Below, one piece after another: positions 19,358-26,679 of a stretch of DNA of 38,389 nt. The notes beneath the pieces are model-generated. The model worked only from the letters and a program-made list of their open reading frames with translations, ran no database searches and was not told where the DNA came from. This DNA is from an uncultured Muribaculaceae bacterium (GTDB lineage: Bacteria > Bacteroidota > Bacteroidia > Bacteroidales > Muribaculaceae). A program made the translations under genes and the position numbers. The first letter of the stretch is position 1. Every line of letters starts with the position of its first letter. Where the stretch lies: positions 1-38,389 of the forward strand of contig CANQQE010000030.1 of assembly GCA_947625935.1 (NCBI GenBank), written 5' to 3'.

Positions 19358-19618
19358 CTACAGCTCCACGCCTTCCATGACGGCGCGCGCTTCAAGCACC
19401 GCGAGGTAATCCGTCATAGCTCTTATCTGCATATTGAGGGTACTCCTCGGACACGTCGGTGAAAATTCCAACGTGCCGTTATCCCACTTTTTAAGCATAG
19501 CAGAGAGCTTCTCATAACGTATTGCCGTCTGGTAATATTCCGCCTTAAAACGTTCCTTATAGTCGGCAGAGTTCATCATATCCGCCGTTTCTTTTATATT
19601 CGTAATTTTCATATCCAT
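19358..19618 (-). CDS. Small phage protein, crAss001_48-related type
   Basis: An 86-residue protein: NIKETADMMNSADYKERFKAEYYQTAIRYEKLSAMLKKWDNGTLEFSPTCPRSTLNMQIRAMTDYLAVLEARAVMEGVEL. The run DYKERFKAEYYQ, then L.FxPTCP and YLxVLExRAxxEGxEL, match a small family widespread in gut phages and labelled crAss001_48-related. Function is unknown; many members are seen near lysis or early genes. AAGGAG precedes ATG 19618. As the last gene of the late operon it could be cargo. Confidence 0.75.
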   Translation of the reverse strand: MDMKITNIKETADMMNSADYKERFKAEYYQTAIRYEKLSAMLKKWDNGTLEFSPTCPRSTLNMQIRAMTDYLAVLEARAVMEGVEL

Positions 19619-19636
19619 AGTTAATTTCTCCTTTCA

Positions 19637-20368
19637 TCACACTTTCATCCCAACCAACTTCGCAATATACTTAGCCAGCCGATACATCACAACGCACACC
19701 CAAAGCTTCGTATTACTCAGCCCGAGCCCGTCGCCCGTACCTTGAATAATACCCTTATCCACGCACCACTTCACAGCCTCATGCGCCCATGCGGGCATAT
19801 TCTTGTCGACGTAGTTGTAAATCATGGTATCCTGCTGCTTTTCGAGCTTCTCAACCCGCGCCGCAAGCGCGTTATATTCCTCTCTCGACACTTCGTCCAC
19901 CTCCTTCTCCGCCGCATACGCGCGGTAATTCTGTTTTATGTCCTCCAACGGGTAATTCCTGCCCGGACAATCGCTGTCGCCGATTTCCTTGTGTCCGACT
20001 ATTTGCGCGTTCGGATAGTAGCAATCCTTCAGATACGCCAATAAGCGGCAAATAGCTCTTTTCTGCTCGTCCGGCATGGTTTCAGTAGAATACTTTCCCT
20101 CCGCGCAAATCCCGATCGAGCGGTTATTCATGCCGTATACGTGCGCGCCCTGCTTGTCGAGCGGTCTGCCGCGATAAATTTTGCCGTCCTTACGCACGAA
20201 GAAATGATACCCGATACCCGACCAGCCGTTCTCTTTGTGCCACTGGTCTACCTGCTCCGCCGTGCAGCTCGAAGCCTCGGCATGATGAAGCGCTATGTAG
20301 TCGGTTCTCGCGCGGTTCGCAAGCGCACCGTTCCAGTGCCAATTAGGACTGATAATAATTACTGACAT
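19637..20368 (-). CDS. Endolysin, N-acetylmuramoyl-L-alanine amidase (Amidase_2)
   Basis: A 243-residue lysin that cuts the amide bond between muramic acid and peptide stem. The amidase_2/PGRP fold spans residues 1-150: IALHHAEASSC (zinc His28), WSGIGYHFFVRKDGKIYRGRP with the family YHF motif, and GHKEIGDSDCPG with zinc ligands His126 and Cys134. A short coiled segment follows (YNALAARVEKLEKQQ). The last 55 residues, AWAHEAVKWCVDKGIIQGTGDGLGLSNTKLWVCVVMYRLAKYI, form an SLH-like cell-wall binding unit. No signal peptide is seen, so export depends on the holin encoded next to it. Confidence 0.94.
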   Translation of the reverse strand: MSVIIISPNWHWNGALANRARTDYIALHHAEASSCTAEQVDQWHKENGWSGIGYHFFVRKDGKIYRGRPLDKQGAHVYGMNNRSIGICAEGKYSTETMPDEQKRAICRLLAYLKDCYYPNAQIVGHKEIGDSDCPGRNYPLEDIKQNYRAYAAEKEVDEVSREEYNALAARVEKLEKQQDTMIYNYVDKNMPAWAHEAVKWCVDKGIIQGTGDGLGLSNTKLWVCVVMYRLAKYIAKLVGMKV

Positions 20369-20369
20369 A

Positions 20370-20609
20370 TCACTTATCTCCCTTCAACTCATGCATAAAA
20401 TCATCCGCCCGAATAGCCGCGTCGGTGAAGCTGTTATTCTTCCACCATGCCACAACCGCCGCGATTATCGTCCACGCGGTCGAAATAACCGTTGAAATAT
20501 CATCGTCGGCGATGTTCAGCGGACTTAGTCCAAGCATTGCAAGCACCTGATTTATCAACGCCAGCGCGAGGATTATTGTCCTGATTAACGTACCCTTCGA
20601 AATCTTCAT
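20370..20609 (-). CDS. Holin, phi LC3 family
   Basis: A 79-residue holin of the phi-LC3 type (Phage_holin_1). Two membrane helices: residues 8-25 (LIRTIILALALINQVLAML) and 39-58 (DISTVISTAWTIIAAVVAWW), followed by the conserved KNNSFTDAAIRADDFM. It forms the timed membrane lesion that releases the endolysin encoded immediately downstream. GGAGG lies ten bases before ATG 20609, inside the end of the preceding gene. Confidence 0.93.
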   Translation of the reverse strand: MKISKGTLIRTIILALALINQVLAMLGLSPLNIADDDISTVISTAWTIIAAVVAWWKNNSFTDAAIRADDFMHELKGDK

Positions 20610-20914
20610 TGTTCAATTTCCTCCTTCCTGTTCGGCATAGCCAAATATTCGTCCTTTATCGCGTCCATAACGCCGTTTGCTCCTAAATTGTGGTAATTGT
20701 CCCACATATTCTGAAAGTTCTCTTTCGCGTAAATCGGCGCGTAGCCTTTGTCTTTCGCCTTGTTATACTCGCTTATCATCTGCGCCCGAAGCATTGCCTG
20801 AACGCCTAATTTAACAGCTTTTATACGCTTACCGAACGTGACCGCAACCGCGATAATAGCGGTTGAAAACACTGTTGGTATACCTAAAATCTGTAAAATC
20901 GTAACCCATGTCAT
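20606..20914 (-). CDS. Membrane protein next to holin (possible second holin or lysis accessory)
   Basis: A 102-residue protein with one N-terminal membrane helix (residues 4-26, VTILQILGIPTVFSTAIIAVAVTF), followed by a helical cytoplasmic part (KRIKAVKLGVQAMLRAQMISEYNKAKDKGYAPIYAKENFQNMWDNYHNLGANGVMDAIKDEYLAMP). This is a conserved protein between XkdX and the holin in many Firmicutes phages; some are annotated as holin-like. Its ATG overlaps the XkdX stop (ATGA) and its end overlaps the holin start. A lysis role is inferred from position. Confidence 0.75.
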   Translation of the reverse strand: MTWVTILQILGIPTVFSTAIIAVAVTFGKRIKAVKLGVQAMLRAQMISEYNKAKDKGYAPIYAKENFQNMWDNYHNLGANGVMDAIKDEYLAMPNRKEEIEQ

Positions 20915-21036
20915 ACCTTAGCCTTCAACTCCTTCGCTTCTTTCTCGCTGATATATCCCGCCTCGACGAACGTGTCCAAATCCGCGTCGGAATAAATCCC
21001 CATGCGGTAGTACATTTTAATCAACGTCTTACTCAT
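20911..21036 (-). CDS. XkdX family protein
   Basis: A 41-residue protein: MSKTLIKMYYRMGIYSDADL, then DTFVEAGYISEKEAKELKAKV. This is the short XkdX family, named from B. subtilis PBSX and found between tail fibre and lysis genes; role unknown. ATG 21036 overlaps the stop of the preceding gene by eight bases, and its own stop overlaps the next ATG. It is easily missed because of its length. Confidence 0.85.
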   Translation of the reverse strand: MSKTLIKMYYRMGIYSDADLDTFVEAGYISEKEAKELKAKV

Positions 21037-21382
21037 TCACAACACCCGCCTTTATTCTCGCTATTTCCAGCATCAGCATAGCGTTTATCTGCTCCTGCGT
21101 CGGAGCGTTTTTCATCTCGTTATACGCTTCCTCGCCCATCTTGATTGCCTTCTCGACCGCTCCGGCTCTGACTTCCTCGTTCGTGAATACCTCGCCGTCA
21201 AGCCATTCGAAGCCTGAGTTATCAACCGCTGTCACTTCCGCGTCGGGATAGCGTTTGAGAAGTTCGTCCTTTTCCTCATCGCTTGCAGCCGTGTACTCCG
21301 ACGGCGTTTCGCTCCACGGGACGGTAACGGTTATTTCATATCTGACAAGCTGGAGCGTGTCTCCTAAAAATCTGTATTTCAT
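21029..21382 (-). CDS. Small tail-associated protein (XkdW-like position)
   Basis: A 117-residue acidic protein, MKYRFLGDTLQLVRYEITVTVPWSETPSEYTAASDEEKDELLKRYPDAEV..., with a beta-rich front and a helical end TQEQINAMLMLEIARIKAG. This ending is common in small proteins encoded between the fibre and XkdX in Firmicutes phages. It may be a fibre accessory or assembly protein. AGGAGG precedes ATG 21382. No enzymatic motif is seen. Confidence 0.7.
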   Translation of the reverse strand: MKYRFLGDTLQLVRYEITVTVPWSETPSEYTAASDEEKDELLKRYPDAEVTAVDNSGFEWLDGEVFTNEEVRAGAVEKAIKMGEEAYNEMKNAPTQEQINAMLMLEIARIKAGVVNE

Positions 21383-21392
21383 ATTGTACCTC

Positions 21393-22625
21393 CTATACCA
21401 ATCTGTTGTTGTCTTGAATTAGATCATTGGAACCGCTAAGTATATCCCCGCCCAGTATATTACCTACCACCACGCAGTCTTTCGCAGAGTTCTTTACCGT
21501 TATAGCATAGCCACTTCCGGTGCTCAGACACATATTTCCAATAACTAAATTCTGGGCTCCATCCAAAACCACACTTTCTTCACTGGCGCCGTCTACGCAG
21601 TAGTTACCGGTAATTATATTATTATTTTTCGCATTAATTCCTGAGAGGGTGTTTGATATGTAATTTCCCGTTATAGACGATTCTTTGATGTCTGATATAC
21701 CTCTGCTGTCGCATTTTTGTATGATATTATCGGAAATTATTATTTTTCCGTAATTGGAACCCTGTATACCATTACCCGTGAGGTCGTGGATATGATTGTT
21801 TGTTATTAACGTTTCCGATTCGGCTATATTAATAGCTATTCCAAATCCATATCCGCAAATCTCACAGTTTGTTACAGTAGGCGACGAACCATTAATTGCC
21901 ACACAGGTTGGATAACCCGATATAGAATACGACGATTTATTGCCATCAACTTTTAAATTTTGTATAATAACGTTACTTGCCGTTATCGACATAATAGTAA
22001 TAGATGATGATGTCGATCTTCTAATTATCGTGCTTCGTCCCATGCCCTCGAGCGTCACATTCGCCTTATTCAACGTAATCGAACCGCTTATGTTGTACGT
22101 ACCCTCCAGCAGCAGCACCTTACCCCCTGTTGACGGCAGAGCGGATATTGCGTTATTTATCTCCGTTTGGTCAGCCGTACCATCGCAGACGTAATCCGCC
22201 GCCGCTTTGGATTTGGCGGAGCTGTTCGACGCGGCTACGACAAGCGTGGCATTCGCACCACGCTCGCCCGTATCGCCTTTCGCACCCGTGTCGCCCTTTA
22301 CGCCCTTAAAACAGCCGCGATATGTCCATTTCGCATTGCTTCCGCTTCCGGCAGTGGTGCATTCGTACAGATTGCCGTTCGACGTGTTTAAATACGTGTC
22401 GCCGACCTTTACTGTCGGGCATGAGCTGTAGCTGTGATAGTTCGTTGTTGTCGTTGTGCCGCTCAGCGCCGTACCGAGATACTGCTTCGTCCCCGACATA
22501 TTCACGTTACCGCTGCCCGTACCGACGAATAACTCGTGCGTGTCAGTGGTGTATAACGGCTCTCCGACCGCCGCGGTAGGAATTTTCGCTTTCGTTCCGC
22601 GCCGTATCTGTATTCTATTCGCCAT
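21393..22625 (-). CDS. Tail spike/fibre with beta-helix (receptor-binding candidate)
   Basis: A 410-residue fibre. The N-terminal 45 residues (MANRIQIRRGTKAKIPTAAVGEPLYTTDTHELFVGTG) are the virion-attachment domain common to many Firmicutes fibres. Next is a short collagen-like stretch (GVKGDTGAKGDTGERG, near residue 108). Residues 150-410 form a right-handed parallel beta-helix of the pectate-lyase kind: GGKVLLLEGTYNISGSITL, then repeated NxIxxxxxNGI turns such as ITNNHIHDLTGNGIQGSNYG. Such spikes bind or cut cell-surface polysaccharide; catalytic residues cannot be named. It is the last and likely host-specific tail gene. Confidence 0.85.
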   Translation of the reverse strand: MANRIQIRRGTKAKIPTAAVGEPLYTTDTHELFVGTGSGNVNMSGTKQYLGTALSGTTTTTNYHSYSSCPTVKVGDTYLNTSNGNLYECTTAGSGSNAKWTYRGCFKGVKGDTGAKGDTGERGANATLVVAASNSSAKSKAAADYVCDGTADQTEINNAISALPSTGGKVLLLEGTYNISGSITLNKANVTLEGMGRSTIIRRSTSSSITIMSITASNVIIQNLKVDGNKSSYSISGYPTCVAINGSSPTVTNCEICGYGFGIAINIAESETLITNNHIHDLTGNGIQGSNYGKIIISDNIIQKCDSRGISDIKESSITGNYISNTLSGINAKNNNIITGNYCVDGASEESVVLDGAQNLVIGNMCLSTGSGYAITVKNSAKDCVVVGNILGGDILSGSNDLIQDNNRLV

Positions 22626-22639
22626 ATTTCAGCCCTCCT

Positions 22640-23209
22640 TTAGAACGTGCCTCCGTCAATCGTGTCACCCGTGCCGAGCTTCGCGCTCCATGTCGATTTT
22701 TCCGTCTCGGTTACAAATTTGTGCGTTGAGTCCTCTACGATCATAGTCGCTTCGTGTGTTGCCGGGTGAGTGTAGTTATTCGCGTTCGGGGCAATACCTT
22801 CGAGCTTTGTCTTTTCCTCGCTCGTGTAATTTTCATCAGAAAGATCTTTGCCTTCCACCTTGTCAACCTTATTGCCGATCGCCGCTTCTATCGCATCAAC
22901 CGCGCTTTGATTTTCCTGAAGAGCCGTCGCGATCTCGTTGAACGTATCGAGCGTTGTCGGCGCGTTGTCGATCAGTGCCTTTATTCTTTCATCAACCTTT
23001 GTGTCCGTGTACTGATTTGCCTGCTGAAGCGCCGCCGAAACCGCTCCCGCCACGTCAGCCGTTACGAGTATTTTGTCACCTTCACCGCCGACATAAAGCT
23101 GCGCCGATTTCTTTTCCGCGTCGTACGCGATAGCCATTTCGCCGTATTCCAGCGAGAGATTACCTAAGTCCGTTGCCAGTCCTCTTTTTAATAAAATTAC
23201 GTTTGCCAT
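22640..23209 (-). CDS. Tail fibre-like protein
   Basis: A 189-residue protein starting MANVILLKRGLATDLGNLSLEYGEMAIAYDAEKKSAQLYVG, again a fibre N-terminal attachment domain, then coiled-coil LQQANQYTDTKVDERIKALIDNAPTTLDTFNEIATAL and the common KVDKVEGKDLSDENYTSEEKTKLEGIAPNANNY module of phage fibres. It ends TGDTIDGGTF. ATG 23209 has AGGAGG eight bases upstream; a longer frame to 23299 would include the structured element at 23239-23338 and is rejected. It is probably a short fibre or neck of the beta-helix spike. Confidence 0.85.
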   Translation of the reverse strand: MANVILLKRGLATDLGNLSLEYGEMAIAYDAEKKSAQLYVGGEGDKILVTADVAGAVSAALQQANQYTDTKVDERIKALIDNAPTTLDTFNEIATALQENQSAVDAIEAAIGNKVDKVEGKDLSDENYTSEEKTKLEGIAPNANNYTHPATHEATMIVEDSTHKFVTETEKSTWSAKLGTGDTIDGGTF

Positions 23210-23238
23210 TTTTGTTTTCCTCCTTGAAAAAATTTTTA

Positions 23239-23338
23239 GCGCGCTCAGAAACTCGTTGAGACAAGGCAAACGGGGCGCAGGCGTATGTGTATACTCCAAG
23301 TCCCGTTTAACGCAGTATCGGCGAGTTTATGAGTGCGC
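23239..23338. repeat. 100-base structured inverted-repeat element of unknown type
   Basis: Outer arms GCGCGCTCAGAAACTCG (23239-23255) and CGAGTTTATGAGTGCGC (23322-23338) pair at 15 of 17 positions, with one more as G-U. Inside, AAACGGG (23268-23274) pairs with CCCGTTT (23302-23308). There is no ribosome-site-backed gene and no T run. It sits exactly between the stop of one fibre gene and the ribosome site of the next. It looks like a mobile palindromic repeat or a structured RNA. Confidence 0.65.
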
Positions 23339-23341
23339 GTT

Positions 23342-24181
23342 TTAATATGTTCCGCCGTCCACGACAGTACCCACGCCGCCGCCTGACGATATTACGTACG
23401 GTTCAAATCCGCCGCAGTCGAGCGGCGTAAATACCGTGTCCTCAAACAAACCGCCGTCGAGCGGTATGTCTATCTGTTCCATGCCGAACCAGCCGCCGTC
23501 ATAAACAGCCATGCCGAGCAGCCCCCAAAGCATACCAAACTGACGCTCCGCCTCGGCGAGATGTTCAAGATATTCCCCGAGCGTGATTTGCCCTTCCGAG
23601 CCCTCGTCCCATTTCCGAACGCGCTCCGCGTCGATCCCGTCGAGAATTTCCATATTCTCATGCGTATGGGCTTTTTGCTCGACAGCGGATAACCGCTCAT
23701 CGAGCGCCGTATCCGCTTCCCTACGGCTGTTGGCTTCGGCGTTAATGTTGTTCTGCAGTTCCTCATCGCCGTTTTGCCTGTTGCCGATCTCCGCGTCGAG
23801 ATCCTTTGTAAACTGCGTAACCGCCTCGGTTATACGCGTTCCAAGCGCCTCGTCCGCTTCCCTGCGGTTGCCGGCTTCGGCGTTAATTTGATTTTGCAGT
23901 TCCTCATCGCCGTTTTGCCTGTTACCGACTTCCGCGTCGATCAACTTTCCGAGCTCTTCATCCGCGGCTTTTCTGTCTGATATTTCTTTGGTTATGCTCG
24001 TTCCGAGCGCGGCGAACACTTTCTCGCGTTCCTTAGTCTCATCCTCGAGTTTTTTGCTTTCCTCATCGATCCGACTGCCGAGCTGCGTCATACCGGTTTC
24101 TATTTCCTTGAAATTATCGCGCACGATAGTCCACCATTTCGACAGCAGCGTTTTCGCGTTGAAATTAAAATTCAAATTCAT
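23342..24181 (-). CDS. Coiled-coil tail fibre/upper baseplate protein
   Basis: A 279-residue protein. It starts MNLNFNFNAKTLLSKWWTIVRDNFKEIETGMTQLGSR, then has a long coiled coil of near-repeats such as DAEIGNRQNGDEELQN and NAEANSRREADTALDERL, about 36 residues apart (three partial copies, residues 70-175). The end is glycine-rich (SSGGGVGTVVDGGTY), sharing the DGGT-aromatic ending with the 22640 fibre. It follows Tal and a terminator, so it is probably a baseplate-proximal fibre. ATG 24181 with GAAGGGA upstream is preferred to TTG 24202. Confidence 0.8.
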   Translation of the reverse strand: MNLNFNFNAKTLLSKWWTIVRDNFKEIETGMTQLGSRIDEESKKLEDETKEREKVFAALGTSITKEISDRKAADEELGKLIDAEVGNRQNGDEELQNQINAEAGNRREADEALGTRITEAVTQFTKDLDAEIGNRQNGDEELQNNINAEANSRREADTALDERLSAVEQKAHTHENMEILDGIDAERVRKWDEGSEGQITLGEYLEHLAEAERQFGMLWGLLGMAVYDGGWFGMEQIDIPLDGGLFEDTVFTPLDCGGFEPYVISSGGGVGTVVDGGTY

Positions 24182-24222
24182 ATTTCCCTTCTTTCCAATC
24201 AATTGGGATTTTGTACTAAAAA

Positions 24223-24238
24223 ACCGCCCTACGGCGGT
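24223..24238 (-). terminator. Terminator after the Tal gene
   Basis: ACCGCC/GGCGGT with a four-base loop, followed on the minus strand by TTTTTTA. It separates the Tal gene from the fibre genes and may lower fibre expression. Confidence 0.75.
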
Positions 24239-24264
24239 ATTCCCATAATCAATGCAATCACCCC

Positions 24265-25869
24265 CTATAAATCAACCGGCGTATCATTTATGTTGACATT
24301 CCCGACGAGCTTTATATTATCGGCTCTAATAATCATTTCATGGTCTACAACCTCAATACTCCCCTCCGAAGCATTTATCATACCCGCGAAATCAATTCTT
24401 CCCGAGCTCGTATTCTCGCCGACAACAAGGTTAGATCCGACTATAGTCTCGTCGTGCGTTTTAATCCTGCCCGCAACTACAATATTTCCATCCTCGTCCA
24501 TATAAATCGCGGGATTTTCTCTGCGGTCATATATAGCGAACGCATAACTGCCGCCGTGGTCGCCGAGCTTTATTCGGAGGTTTTCGTTCTCGTCGTAAAT
24601 GCTCAAAATAAACTGCCCGCCGTCGTTTCCGAGCTTCAGCCTTGCGCGCCCGTTTTCGTTATAAATCGTCAGCAAATCACCGATTATTTTAAGCAGTTCG
24701 TTCTCCGACTGTATCGCGTTGTTATCCGTATCGACATACCCCGACAGCTTACTCGCCGCAACCCCGCCGCCCGTAGTTTTGACACGCTCAAACGCTCGGC
24801 GGTTCTTTCTGAGCTGATACAGCGTGTACGTAAACGTCTGCCGCATATGCCCGATCGATATGGTCGTCTGCTTCGGCTCGAACGGATAATGAAGCATTTC
24901 AATTACGCGCTCCTTATGCTCCGCTCCGTCATTGTCGATTACATGAACAGTGTCGCCGAGCTCGATCTTTTCCAACTCGCCGTACTCCGAAAGTTTGGAT
25001 AAATCAATGATTTTTCCGGTTATCGTGATCTTCGGCACGTCAATTCTTTCCTCGTTTTCCTCGGAAAATTCCCATTGTGCATTCGCGAGAATATCCTCCG
25101 GCTCTACGTAGTCACTGTAGTCCTTGTAGCCCTCGTATACGCCGTATGCCGTTATATTCGGACTTTCGATATACGCTTTGCCGCCGTTGACTGATTTAAT
25201 ATGTAAATCGTTCGATCCGAACGGATACAGCCTTGTCACAAGCTCCTCGGTGTTCCGCTCGATACTGATATTCTGGGCGTTCTTGGTCAATGAAATTCTT
25301 ACCCCGTTATCGCGTCCTATCCGCTTCACGAGCGCGAATTTGAGCCCCTCGTTATACAGCTCCCCGCGCCCGCAATTCTCGATTATATCCTGAATATAGT
25401 CCCACAGGCTGACCTTATCGACCGAAAACACGTCTATCAGAAAATCGCCGCTGTCAATCCACGTCATGCCGCGCTCGTTCAGTTCGCTTTCGGTGAACAG
25501 CGAAAATCCCGTAACTTCGCCGACCGCTTGATTTAAAACATAGCTCGGTTTCTTTCCCATCAAGTCGCCCATAGTCGGGATAAACGCCTTTTTCGCGCGG
25601 TAGCTGAATATTCCTTCCGCCGCGATATGAAACGTGTCCGTCCCGTCCATAGTCCGCTTGATTTTCAGAACCTCGTACAGCCTCCCGCCGCAGGAAATAA
25701 GCATATTCGGGGCTATCATGCGTCCCTTCTCGTCTGCGGGATAATCAAATTCCAGCGCGGAAATATCGTTTATTTTGCGGTTTTCCGTAACCTCGTACGC
25801 CGAATTTAAAACCTCGCCCGTCTCGAAATTCGCCGCCGTTCGTTCGTGTAATTTCAGCAAATCAATCAC
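24265..25869 (-). CDS. Tail-associated hub protein (Tal / prophage tail endopeptidase family)
   Basis: A 534-residue baseplate hub of the Prophage_tail/Tal family, which closes the tail tip and opens during DNA ejection. Family marks: MIDLLKLHERTAANFETGEVLNSAYEVTENRKINDISALEFDYPADEKG at the start; DYIQDIIENCGRGELYNEGLKFALV near residue 165; LVTRLYPFGSND near residue 215; and ELGDTVHVIDNDG near residue 305. The C-terminal 140 residues contain repeated NGRARLKLGNDGGQFIL / ENLRIKLGDHGGSYAF units, a beta-rich extension. GTG 25869 overlaps the Dit end by eight bases; a TTG at 25860 with GGGGTGA upstream is an alternative. No lytic catalytic motif was identified. Confidence 0.88.
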   Translation of the reverse strand: MIDLLKLHERTAANFETGEVLNSAYEVTENRKINDISALEFDYPADEKGRMIAPNMLISCGGRLYEVLKIKRTMDGTDTFHIAAEGIFSYRAKKAFIPTMGDLMGKKPSYVLNQAVGEVTGFSLFTESELNERGMTWIDSGDFLIDVFSVDKVSLWDYIQDIIENCGRGELYNEGLKFALVKRIGRDNGVRISLTKNAQNISIERNTEELVTRLYPFGSNDLHIKSVNGGKAYIESPNITAYGVYEGYKDYSDYVEPEDILANAQWEFSEENEERIDVPKITITGKIIDLSKLSEYGELEKIELGDTVHVIDNDGAEHKERVIEMLHYPFEPKQTTISIGHMRQTFTYTLYQLRKNRRAFERVKTTGGGVAASKLSGYVDTDNNAIQSENELLKIIGDLLTIYNENGRARLKLGNDGGQFILSIYDENENLRIKLGDHGGSYAFAIYDRRENPAIYMDEDGNIVVAGRIKTHDETIVGSNLVVGENTSSGRIDFAGMINASEGSIEVVDHEMIIRADNIKLVGNVNINDTPVDL

Positions 25870-26677
25870 CCCAATCTATATCCTCGAAATTCGCATTGTA
25901 AATAAATCGCGGCGTGTACCTCGCCTGTACCGTAATATCCGCCGATATGTACAGCGTGTTGTCCCCCGGCGCAAGCTCGAAAAACGAGCCGGTAACGGCG
26001 TTCATTATGCTCATGCCCGAAGCGTTTGTCACGACCTGCCGCTCGCAGTCAACGGTACACGCCTGCGGAACGCTGATCGTATGTCCGCCGCAGGTAAGCG
26101 ACGCCGCGCCCGAAACCGTCAGTATCGGCTTTACCGGCGCGTCGCCTATGTTTATAAACTTATGCGTTCCGCGTCCCTCAAAAATGAAATATGACGCCAT
26201 ATCAAGCGGTATATTTGAGCCTATCGGTATCCTGTCGCCTATCACGGGACCTGTCGGCACGTCAAACACCAGCCGCGCCAGCGGTTTCGCGCGAAACGAT
26301 ACCGAAAGCACCGTCTTGTGTCCTTCGCGCTCCGGTTTGTACGTGACCGCGTCTATTACCCTCGCGTCCCATATCACAAGCGGTATGTCGTCAAAAATCA
26401 GCTCGCCCTTGCCGCGGAGCCATTTTGACAGCCTCGTCACCGTGATTTGAAGCTCGCCGATATTTTCCGCGCCCGCCTGAATATCGACCTCGATAACGCG
26501 GTCTTTATAAAACTCGCGCGCGAACTCGTTCGCCTCGGAAAAATCATACTCGCCATCGACCGCCGCCGCTTCGAACGTATACGATTTCACCTCCGGCAAT
26601 ACCGGACGCGACTGCGTAAGCGCCGTAACGCCGAAATCCGACGTGTGCTTGTCTTTAAATGTAAATCCAATTTTCAT
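25862..26677 (-). CDS. Distal tail protein (Dit)
   Basis: A 271-residue Dit of the Sipho_tail family, the hexameric ring that joins the tail tube to the hub. It starts MKIGFTFKDKHTSDFGVTALTQSRPVLPEVKSYTFEAAAVDGEYDFSE, the standard opening, with the beta-barrel TVTRLSKWLRGKGELIFDDIP next, then the galectin-like C-terminal part (MASYFIFEGRGTHKFINIGDAPVKPILTVSG). ATG 26677 has GGAGG six bases upstream; TTG 26683 is rejected. The link between domains carries VIGDRIPIGSNIPLD, similar to the end of the head closure protein. Confidence 0.93.
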   Translation of the reverse strand: MKIGFTFKDKHTSDFGVTALTQSRPVLPEVKSYTFEAAAVDGEYDFSEANEFAREFYKDRVIEVDIQAGAENIGELQITVTRLSKWLRGKGELIFDDIPLVIWDARVIDAVTYKPEREGHKTVLSVSFRAKPLARLVFDVPTGPVIGDRIPIGSNIPLDMASYFIFEGRGTHKFINIGDAPVKPILTVSGAASLTCGGHTISVPQACTVDCERQVVTNASGMSIMNAVTGSFFELAPGDNTLYISADITVQARYTPRFIYNANFEDIDWGD

Positions 26678-26679
26678 GA

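Noticed and set aside
23210-23299. N-terminal extension of the fibre gene (frame beginning MEYTHTP)
   Set aside because: The ribosome site AGGAGG sits before the internal ATG at 23209, the internal start begins a known fibre N-terminal domain, and the extension covers the structured inverted repeat.
21393-24181. Diversity-generating retroelement near the fibre genes
   Set aside because: No reverse transcriptase gene and no template/variable repeat pair were seen in the window.
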